Shown here one piece after another: positions 14,228-19,984 of a stretch of DNA of 19,984 bases. How positions within the stretch are numbered: the first letter of the stretch is position 1; the number at the start of each line of letters is the position of its first letter. The translations under genes were made by a program, and so were the position numbers. Under the pieces are notes generated by a model. The model did no database searches and was not told the DNA's origin. It saw only the letters and a program-made list of their open reading frames with translations. Source of the stretch: Moraxellaceae bacterium UBA2477. Its GTDB lineage: Bacteria; Pseudomonadota; Gammaproteobacteria; Pseudomonadales; Moraxellaceae. The stretch is from positions 13,994 through 33,977 of the forward strand of contig DDPD01000019.1 of the NCBI GenBank assembly GCA_002342025.1, in the 5' to 3' direction.

Positions 14228-15523
14228 ATGGCCGTAAAGACGAACGGTAGATCGTTGGTGTGGATCATTGTTGTGATACTGGGTGCGGCATTGCTGCTAT
14301 CGCTTTCGGCCTGGCAATGGCAGCGCGCCGCAGAAAAAGAGCGATGGCTTAAAGTGCAGGCGCTTTCGGCGCAGACGGATGTGATGTGGCTGGATGGCCA
14401 TAAGAGCCGATTTTGGCAGTCTGGCCAACGAGTGAAGCTATCGGGCCGCTTTGAGCCTCAGTGCCGAGTCGCTCTAGATAACCAGCCAGTGCATGGAAAA
14501 ACGGGCTATCAGCTGCATCAATTATTTCGTTTGGATAACAGTCGGCAGGCAATTTTGGTGAATTTAGGCTGGTTGCCCAGCGATCGCCAGCAAGGGCCTG
14601 CCGTACCAGAGGCATTGAAAGAGCGGGCCGTCGTGATGGGCGATATTCAAAAGCCAGGACAATTTTATACGGCGGGAGGCGCAGAAATGCTTAACGGGTT
14701 GTGGCGTGTGGGACGTATCGATTTAGCAGAGTGGCAAGCCCGTTGCCAGACTGAGTTACTGCCTTGGGTTGTGCGACTTAGCCCGGAACAGAAGGGTTTG
14801 GGTTATCTGCGGGATTGGAGCCCAACAGAAACTCAGAAAATCGGACCGGACAAACACCGAGCCTATGCGTTTCAGTGGTTGGCATTGGCCATTACCTGGT
14901 GCTTATGTTGGTGGCATTTAGCTCGACGCTCATCGTCAGTGTCCACATTGAATAAGCAAAAAGGCGCTTCGCGCTGGGTCGTGCTCGCCTTGTTGCTTAG
15001 CTTTACCTTGCCGTTTTTTATCGGTCAGCTGGCATACGATCAGCAATGGATCGGCGGCGGTAAAACAAATAAGGGGCAATTATTCACGCCACCAGTGGCT
15101 TTACGGGAGAGCTTTCCTGTCACGGATCAGCGGGCTTTGAATGGCCGTTGGTGGTTAAGTTATGTTTTGCCCGAGCAGTGCATGGCGGATTGTGCGCAGT
15201 CGATAGCCACGTTGACGCGCTTGCAGGAAACGCTGGGTAAAGAGCGAGGGCGCGTCGGACTGTTATTAATTAAAACAGAGCTCAGTGCGTCCATTGCATT
15301 GCCTCCGGCCTCTAGTGAGATTCACTTAGTGACGATGCAGCAAGCATCATTAAAGATGCTGGGTTTGAATCAGTCTGCGCGCTCCCCGTGGATGATCATG
15401 GATCCTCAGGGGTGGGTCATGTTGCGATATGAGCCGCCGTTAACAGCGCCAGACGCCTTGATTAGCGCGCAAAACTTACTCGACGACTTAAAGAAACTGT
15501 TGAAGGCATCCCGCATTGGCTAA
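14228..15523 (+). CDS. SURF1 family assembly factor fused to a SCO-like (CxxxC) domain
   Basis: SURF1 proteins assist insertion of heme a into subunit I. From ATG 14228 the product is 431 residues, nearly double a typical ~240-residue SURF1. Residues 1-232 are SURF1. A helix near 10-28 ends in the family motif LSAWQWQRAAEK; the periplasmic part has VALDNQPVHGKTGYQ and ILVNLGWLPSDR; a second helix lies at 214-230. After a short basic linker a third helix (about 249-268) leads to an SCO-like domain with CMADC (C318, C322), TLGKERGRVGLLLI and SPWMIMDPQGWVMLRY. The His ligand expected in true SCO proteins is not evident. Topology is coherent: both large domains end up periplasmic. In Pseudomonas the two parts are separate genes in this order. 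GTG 14192 would add 12 residues; a TATAAG at 14204 favours the later start. The stop overlaps ctaA by 8 nt. Confidence 0.85.
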   Translation: MAVKTNGRSLVWIIVVILGAALLLSLSAWQWQRAAEKERWLKVQALSAQTDVMWLDGHKSRFWQSGQRVKLSGRFEPQCRVALDNQPVHGKTGYQLHQLFRLDNSRQAILVNLGWLPSDRQQGPAVPEALKERAVVMGDIQKPGQFYTAGGAEMLNGLWRVGRIDLAEWQARCQTELLPWVVRLSPEQKGLGYLRDWSPTETQKIGPDKHRAYAFQWLALAITWCLCWWHLARRSSSVSTLNKQKGASRWVVLALLLSFTLPFFIGQLAYDQQWIGGGKTNKGQLFTPPVALRESFPVTDQRALNGRWWLSYVLPEQCMADCAQSIATLTRLQETLGKERGRVGLLLIKTELSASIALPPASSEIHLVTMQQASLKMLGLNQSARSPWMIMDPQGWVMLRYEPPLTAPDALISAQNLLDDLKKLLKASRIG

Positions 15524-16544
15524 CGTAAATCACTCCACACTAATACGAGTGGCTCAATTCGCAATCCTGCTAACGCTCACGGTAATCCTTCTGGGGGCGT
15601 GGACGCGTTTACGTGATGCAGGCTTGGGCTGCCCTGACTGGCCCACTTGCTACGGCCACTTCACAGTACCCAGCTCAGCAGAGGCGCTGGCTCGCGCGGA
15701 CGCCTTGTATCCGGGCCAGAAGGTGGAGCCCGAAAAAGCATGGCCTGAGACGATTCATCGTTACTTTGCCAGTGCAATCGGGCTGCTCATACTGCTGCTT
15801 TCAACGTGGATGTTTGCTCAACGTCGTGCGACGACCTTGCCTTGGCGTCATGGCCTGTTTTTGCTGGCGCTAGTGTGTACACAAGGTGCTTTTGGCGCGC
15901 TCACAGTGACTGAAAAGCTCTATCCTCCGGTTGTAACCGCCCACTTGCTGTTGGGCTTTAGCACGCTCACAGTCTTGTTCTTACTGTACTTGCGTCTAAG
16001 CCAAGCTTTTCAGCGAACGGGGGATGAAGGGATTCGGCGAATACGCATTTGGGTATATCTCGCGATCGCCGTGGTGGTGGGGCAAATTATGTTGGGCGGT
16101 TGGACGGCGTCAAATTACGCCGCTACCGTGTGCACGGAGCTGCCGATTTGCCAGTCCGGTTGGTCGGCACTCTTGCAATGGCGTGATGCCTTTAGTCTTA
16201 CGCATGTAGATGATCTTAATTATGAGTTCGCACCGCACCTAGACGCAGCCTCCAAAGTAACCATTCATGTCACGCATCGCTTAGGTGCTTTCGTTGTGGT
16301 TGCCACTGTGCTTATGCTGGTCCTGCAATTGTTAAGACATGCCGCAACCGCTCGCTATCGAATGTTTGCTTGGGTGATTGCGGGTGCGCTGCTCATTCAG
16401 GTGGGCTTAGGTGTCGCGAACGTGCTATTCCAGCTTCCCTTATGGAACGCCGTGGCGCATAACGTATGGGCGGCTGTATTCCTTCAAATACTGGTGGCGC
16501 TCGCGTTTGCCGTCCACCAAGAAAATAATAAGTTAAGAGGTTGA
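15516..16544 (+). CDS. ctaA: Heme A synthase (CtaA / COX15)
   Basis: CtaA oxidises the C8 methyl of heme O to the formyl group of heme A in the membrane. The 342-residue protein has eight predicted helices in two pseudo-symmetric four-helix halves. Candidate heme-ligand histidines are in ETIHRYFAS, VTAHLLLG, HVTHRLGA and VAHNVWA. Two cysteine pairs are visible in extracytoplasmic loops: CPDWPTC (39-45) and CTELPIC in the second half. The start is a TTG at 15516, inside the end of the SURF1 fusion gene, with AAGG upstream; no nearby ATG fits the conserved N-terminus. It is followed after 1 nt by ctaB. Confidence 0.96.
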   Translation: MANVNHSTLIRVAQFAILLTLTVILLGAWTRLRDAGLGCPDWPTCYGHFTVPSSAEALARADALYPGQKVEPEKAWPETIHRYFASAIGLLILLLSTWMFAQRRATTLPWRHGLFLLALVCTQGAFGALTVTEKLYPPVVTAHLLLGFSTLTVLFLLYLRLSQAFQRTGDEGIRRIRIWVYLAIAVVVGQIMLGGWTASNYAATVCTELPICQSGWSALLQWRDAFSLTHVDDLNYEFAPHLDAASKVTIHVTHRLGAFVVVATVLMLVLQLLRHAATARYRMFAWVIAGALLIQVGLGVANVLFQLPLWNAVAHNVWAAVFLQILVALAFAVHQENNKLRG

Positions 16545-16545
16545 G

Positions 16546-17445
16546 ATGTCGACATTGCCCGTAGTGAATGCAACGCCCATGTGGCGTGAATATTGGGCAT
16601 TAACCAAGCCACGTGTAGTGGCCATGTTAATGGTCACAGCATTGGTGGGCATGGTTTTGGCGCCTCATGAACGCTTACCCGTTTGGCAGTACATGGCAGC
16701 GATTGTTGGGCTGTGGGCTGGTATGGCCTCTGCGGCGGTCATTAATCAGTGGGTCGATCAGCAAATTGATGCGGTGATGACCCGCACGCAACATCGCCCG
16801 TTGGTTCAAGGGCAAATGCAAGGCTCTGCTGCCCTAGCTTGGGCTGGCTTTCTGGCTATCGTATCCATGGTCGTGTTAACGCTTTGGGTGAATCCACTCA
16901 CTGCATGGCTCACTGCACTGGGTATGGTGGGTTATGCCGGCATTTATACTCGCTATTTGAAGCGTGCAACGCCGCAGAATATTGTCATTGGTGGGCTTTC
17001 TGGTGCATTACCGCCATTACTCGGCTGGACTGCCGTTACGGGTGAAATGTCACCTCACGCCTGGTTATTAGTCCTCATTATTTTTGTTTGGACGCCGCCG
17101 CATTTTTGGGCATTAGCGATTCACCGGCGCGACGAGTATGCCAAGGCGGGAATTCCGATGTTGCCCGTTACTCATGGGGTTGAGCTCACGAAACAACTGG
17201 TTTGGTATTACACCGTGTTGTTAGGCTTAGTGACACTCTTGCCTTATTTGGTCGGTATGAGTGGGATTATTTATCTCGTCGGAGCGTGCCTCTTTGCTTT
17301 TCTATTTGCGCGCGAGGCATGGATATTAAAAACGACAGATAAGCCGGGGCAGGCTATGAAAACCTTTGGTTTTTCATTGGTCTATCTCTTAGGTTTGTTT
17401 GCAGCATTATTGCTAGACCATGCTTGGTTGAATTGGATGGCTTGA
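16546..17445 (+). CDS. ctaB: Protoheme IX farnesyltransferase (heme O synthase)
   Basis: CtaB transfers the farnesyl group from farnesyl diphosphate to protoheme, producing heme O, the substrate of CtaA. The 299-residue polytopic UbiA-family protein has the first Asp-rich prenyl-diphosphate motif NQWVDQQID (67-75) followed by RTQHRPLVQG. It also has the second-half motif YTRYLKRATPQNIVIGG and HFWALAIHRRDEYAKAGIPM. Ribosome site AAGAGG lies about 6 nt before ATG 16546. It closes the cox cluster; no separate SCO1 gene follows, unlike in Pseudomonas as I recall it. Confidence 0.97.
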   Translation: MSTLPVVNATPMWREYWALTKPRVVAMLMVTALVGMVLAPHERLPVWQYMAAIVGLWAGMASAAVINQWVDQQIDAVMTRTQHRPLVQGQMQGSAALAWAGFLAIVSMVVLTLWVNPLTAWLTALGMVGYAGIYTRYLKRATPQNIVIGGLSGALPPLLGWTAVTGEMSPHAWLLVLIIFVWTPPHFWALAIHRRDEYAKAGIPMLPVTHGVELTKQLVWYYTVLLGLVTLLPYLVGMSGIIYLVGACLFAFLFAREAWILKTTDKPGQAMKTFGFSLVYLLGLFAALLLDHAWLNWMA

Positions 17446-17599
17446 CAAAATATGCGCGACTTGCTTGCACTCGACTATCTTTCCGTGTTTAATCAATTCG
17501 CCCGTGGGCATCATCACCTCGTAACGCTATGTTTTATCATGCGCCAAAGTTTGATGGCCGCCACACGGCTATCCGATACAGAGTTTTTTGAGGTTGATT

Positions 17600-17812
17600 A
17601 TGTCGCAACGTGAGCAAGGCACCGTGAAGTGGTTCAACGATGCCAAGGGTTTTGGTTTCATTCAGCGTCAAGCTGGTGAAGATGTTTTCGTCCACTTCCG
17701 CGCCATCCGTGGTGACGGTCACCGCTCCCTGCGGGACGGCCAGAAGGTCGAATTCAGCGTCGTCAAGGGTCAGAAGGGCTTCCAAGCCGAAGACGTTCTG
17801 CCGCTGGATTGA
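17600..17812 (+). CDS. Cold-shock domain protein (CspA family)
   Basis: A 70-residue single-domain OB-fold protein that binds single-stranded RNA/DNA and melts RNA secondary structure. It opens MSQREQGTVKWFNDAKGFGF and contains RNP1 (KGFGFI) and RNP2 (VFVHF). The GDGHRSLRDGQKVEF loop and GFQAEDVLPLD end also follow the family. ATG 17600 is preferred for its GAGG ribosome site; an in-frame TTG at 17588 would add four residues. It has a 154-bp upstream gap, long enough for the structured leader usual in csp genes, though no cold box could be confirmed. A strong terminator follows immediately. It is about 68% identical (43 of 63 by eye) to the cold-shock domain of the next protein, suggesting duplication. 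Confidence 0.95.
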   Translation: MSQREQGTVKWFNDAKGFGFIQRQAGEDVFVHFRAIRGDGHRSLRDGQKVEFSVVKGQKGFQAEDVLPLD

Positions 17813-17818
17813 TGCACC

Positions 17819-17879
17819 TTTTGTGGTGAGCCTTCGGGCTCACCACAAAACCCAAATAGCGGGCTTACCCGCTTTTTTT
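17819..17879 (+). terminator. Tandem intrinsic terminator after the csp gene
   Basis: Two hairpins in succession. The first is a perfect 14-bp stem (17819-17832 with 17837-17850) capped by the very stable TTCG tetraloop, with TTTT/AAAA at its base so that it could work in both directions. The second is AGCGGG-CTTA-CCCGCT (17858-17873), directly followed by a run of seven T (17873-17879), a textbook Rho-independent terminator. It should isolate csp from the membrane protein gene. Confidence 0.88.
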
Positions 17880-17985
17880 ATTTTTGCTGCATCGGGAGCC
17901 GGGCTCAACCTGTCATTCTCGGCTATTGGTATTGGTAGCGTGTTGGCCCGATGCCCAACCGAGTTCAGTGTGTCGAGTCTTTTTC

Positions 17986-18597
17986 ATGCGTAGCAAACAA
18001 GGTCTTGCGCTGCTTTTTTCCTTGATGGGTCTGGGCTATGCCCTAAGCGGCCTCTTCATGTTGGTAGCCCCGAGCCTCTGGCTCAAGTTTTTCCCCCTCG
18101 CTTTTTCTCTTCCGATTGATGCAAACAGTGAGTTCGCTGTTCGCTTGTTGGCCGTTGCTGAACTTAGCATGGCGCCGCTGTTTTTCTGGTGCGCACGCAA
18201 TTTAAAGCGCTGCCGAACCATTCGTTTGACCTTAACGCTGCAGGCTACGGGCGTTGCTGCCGTCGTTTTAGCCTCCTTAGCGTCACAAGACGGTGGTGTT
18301 TCTGCACAAATCCCGTCGGTTATTCTGGTGCTGTTGCCTGCACTGATCTTGCTGGCCTTAAGCATTCCTAGCCGCACGATTCGTGTTAAAGGGCCGCGTG
18401 AGCAAGGCTCGGTCAAATGGTTCAACGCCAATAAAGGCTTTGGCTTTATTACCCGCGATAACGGCGATGATGTGTTTGTGCACTACCGTGCAATTCGCGG
18501 CGAAGGCCACCGTACATTGCGTGAGGGCGAGCGCGTCGAGTTCTTCCTAAAGCGCGGTGATAAGGGCTTGCAAGCTGACGATGTACAGATGATCTGA
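17986..18597 (+). CDS. Four-helix membrane protein with C-terminal cold-shock domain
   Basis: A 203-residue two-part protein. Residues 1-128 hold four hydrophobic stretches: about 8-30, 48-68, 80-99 and 110-127. After a basic linker (IPSRTIRVKGPREQ) comes a complete cold-shock domain (137-203) with RNP1 KGFGFI (150-155) and RNP2 VFVHY (163-167). All the aromatic residues expected for nucleic-acid binding are present. With four helices both termini would be cytoplasmic, placing the domain where it can meet RNA; that topology is inferred. The membrane part resembles no family I can name. Proteins of similar design exist in pseudomonads, annotated only as cold-shock proteins. The start at 17986 has no strong ribosome site. 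The gene ends 1 nt before rhlB, implying co-translation. Confidence 0.85.
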   Translation: MRSKQGLALLFSLMGLGYALSGLFMLVAPSLWLKFFPLAFSLPIDANSEFAVRLLAVAELSMAPLFFWCARNLKRCRTIRLTLTLQATGVAAVVLASLASQDGGVSAQIPSVILVLLPALILLALSIPSRTIRVKGPREQGSVKWFNANKGFGFITRDNGDDVFVHYRAIRGEGHRTLREGERVEFFLKRGDKGLQADDVQMI

Positions 18598-18598
18598 C

Positions 18599-19945
18599 AT
18601 GACTATCGATGAGCTCGACATGTCCATAGAAACTCCTGCGGTAGAGGCTGAGGCGCTGCCACAGCCTGAGTTGATCAAAGTACGCTTCAACGAGCTTCCC
18701 GTGCCGTCTGCCATTTTGCAGGCAGTGGCCGATCTTGGCTTCGAGTACTGCACGCCCATTCAGGGGCGTGTTTTGCGTTTCACTTTGGCCGGTCACGACG
18801 CTATTGGTCGTGCCCAAACGGGTACTGGCAAAACCGCCGCTTTCTTAATTACGGTAATTGCCGATCTGCTGAAGAACCCGCCTTCCGATGAGCGTTGTTT
18901 AGGCGAGCCGCGCGCCTTGGTTTTAGCACCAACGCGTGAGCTGGCATTGCAAATTGCCAAAGATGCAGCGGATCTGGGTAAGTACGCCGGTCTCTCCGTC
19001 GTCACACTAGTGGGCGGCATGGACTACGAGAAGCAGCGTAAGCAGCTCGCGGCAGCGCCAGTCGATATCATTGTGGCCACGCCAGGACGGCTGATTGATT
19101 TTGCTAACAAGCAAGAGATTTATCTCGATCAAGTTGAGCTGCTGGTGATTGATGAAGCCGATCGCATGTTGGACATGGGCTTTATTCCTGATGTGAAGCG
19201 CATTGTTCGCCTGACGCCGCCCAAGACCCATCGTCAAACACTGTTGTTCTCCGCCACCTTCACCCCGGACGTGATGAACTTGGCCGGGCAGTGGACCTAC
19301 CATCCTGTCACGGTAGAGATTGAGCAAGAGCACGCCACTAATGCCTTGGTCGAGCAGAAAGTCTATATCGTGACCACGGAGCAAAAAATTCCTCTGTTGC
19401 TCAACCTCATCACGCAGCAAAAACTGGAGCGCGTGATGGTGTTTGCCAATCGCCGCGATCAGACCCGCCGTCTGACGGACATTTTGAAGGCACACAATGT
19501 GTCTTGTGCATTGCTCTCTGGCGATGTGCCGCAGGAAAAGCGGGTCAAGACCTTAGAGAATTTCCGCGAAGGTAAGATCAGTATCTTGGTGGCGACTGAT
19601 GTGGCAGGCCGTGGCATTCATGTGGATGGCGTTAGCCATGTTGTGAACTTCACCTTGCCAGAGCAGCCCGATGACTATGTGCACCGTATCGGTCGAACAG
19701 GTCGTGCAGGCACTTTGGGCACCAGCATCAGCTTCGCCTGTGAGGATGATGGCCACCTCATTCCTGAGCTGGAAAAAGCGATTGGTCGCAAGCTGGACTG
19801 TGTGCGTCCACCGGAAGAGCTTTTAGCTGAAATCGCTGAAGTGAAGGTGATTCATGGCGCCAGTGGCGCTGAGCCTGCGCCGCGCAAGCCTAGGCCCGGC
19901 GGCTCCACGGGCAATGCAGGGCGTCGCCCGCCACCGCGCCGATAA
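18599..19945 (+). CDS. rhlB: ATP-dependent DEAD-box RNA helicase RhlB
   Basis: RhlB unwinds RNA for the degradosome in gammaproteobacteria. The 448-residue protein has the full motif series. These are the Q-motif region FEYCTPIQ, motif I AQTGTGKT (72-79), Ia PTRELALQ and Ib TPGRL. Then come II DEAD (185-188), III SAT (218-220), and the C-terminal motifs ATDVAGRGIHVDGVSHVVNF and HRIGRTGRAG. CTPIQ...VLRFTLAGHDAIGRAQTG and the spacing closely match Pseudomonas RhlB rather than RhlE, SrmB or DeaD. The C-terminal tail is basic and Pro/Gly-rich (PRKPRPGGSTG...PPPRR), a probable RNA or RNase E contact. No good ribosome site precedes ATG 18599, so coupling to the upstream gene is likely; ATG 18620 is an alternative. 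Confidence 0.93.
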   Translation: MTIDELDMSIETPAVEAEALPQPELIKVRFNELPVPSAILQAVADLGFEYCTPIQGRVLRFTLAGHDAIGRAQTGTGKTAAFLITVIADLLKNPPSDERCLGEPRALVLAPTRELALQIAKDAADLGKYAGLSVVTLVGGMDYEKQRKQLAAAPVDIIVATPGRLIDFANKQEIYLDQVELLVIDEADRMLDMGFIPDVKRIVRLTPPKTHRQTLLFSATFTPDVMNLAGQWTYHPVTVEIEQEHATNALVEQKVYIVTTEQKIPLLLNLITQQKLERVMVFANRRDQTRRLTDILKAHNVSCALLSGDVPQEKRVKTLENFREGKISILVATDVAGRGIHVDGVSHVVNFTLPEQPDDYVHRIGRTGRAGTLGTSISFACEDDGHLIPELEKAIGRKLDCVRPPEELLAEIAEVKVIHGASGAEPAPRKPRPGGSTGNAGRRPPPRR

Positions 19946-19960
19946 GCTATGTTCTTTGAG

Positions 19961-19984
19961 TAAAAAAGCCACCTTCGGGTGGCT
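19961..19984. terminator. TTCG hairpin terminator after rhlB (cut by window end)
   Basis: A 7-bp stem AGCCACC (19967-19973) / GGTGGCT (19978-19984) with a TTCG loop, preceded by a run of A at 19962-19967. The T-run expected on the plus strand would lie beyond the window. The A-run means it can also terminate a convergent gene from the right. Confidence 0.7.

Noticed and set aside
17442..17447. TTGACA at the ctaB stop as a -35 for csp
   Set aside because: A perfect -35 hexamer, but no acceptable -10 occurs 16-18 bp downstream; the nearest TATCTT is about 28 bp away.

Overview
This window reads as a chromosomal segment of a gammaproteobacterium, probably in the Pseudomonadales/Oceanospirillales neighbourhood. 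The evidence is gene order. From memory, the minus-strand chain aroQ-accB-accC-prmA-(DUF3426 protein)-dusB-fis-purH-purD matches the Pseudomonas order. The plus-strand cluster coxB-coxA-ctaG-coxC-(antisense DUF2909 protein)-SURF1-(SCO-like)-ctaA-ctaB matches the Pseudomonas aa3-type cytochrome oxidase cluster. The genus cannot be named from sequence alone. Nearly all genes are intact and recognisable, and no prophage, transposase, CRISPR array, rRNA or tRNA was seen.

Layout. (1) 1-683, minus: 5' part of a malic enzyme gene (maeB), cut by the window edge, with a candidate promoter inside an inverted repeat at 724-756. (2) 809-9276, minus: nine tightly packed housekeeping genes, starting transcriptionally at aroQ. 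They cover shikimate metabolism, the biotin half of acetyl-CoA carboxylase, ribosomal protein L11 methylation, tRNA dihydrouridine, the nucleoid protein Fis and the last steps of purine synthesis. The chain is broken at purH/purD by 345 bp holding two large palindromic repeat elements in opposite orientation. (3) 9277-9655: divergent regulatory region. (4) 9656-17445, plus: structural genes of a caa3-type terminal oxidase (subunit II carries a cytochrome c domain), copper delivery (CtaG), assembly (SURF1 fused to a SCO-like domain) and heme A synthesis (CtaB makes heme O, CtaA makes heme A). A small membrane protein gene is antisense in the middle. (5) 17600-19945, plus: an RNA-handling module made of a small cold-shock protein, a strong tandem-hairpin terminator, a four-helix membrane protein ending in a second cold-shock domain, and, 1 nt downstream, the DEAD-box helicase RhlB. 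A TTCG hairpin closes the window.

The parts that look least ordinary are four. First, a doublet of hairpin repeats whose 47-nt cores differ mainly by compensatory base-pair changes. Second, the SURF1/SCO-like fusion protein. Third, the membrane-anchored cold-shock domain protein apparently coupled to RhlB. Fourth, a DUF3426 protein without the usual N-terminal zinc ribbon. None is proof of a new system; the repeat doublet and the membrane-CSD/helicase pair are the best candidates for a second look.
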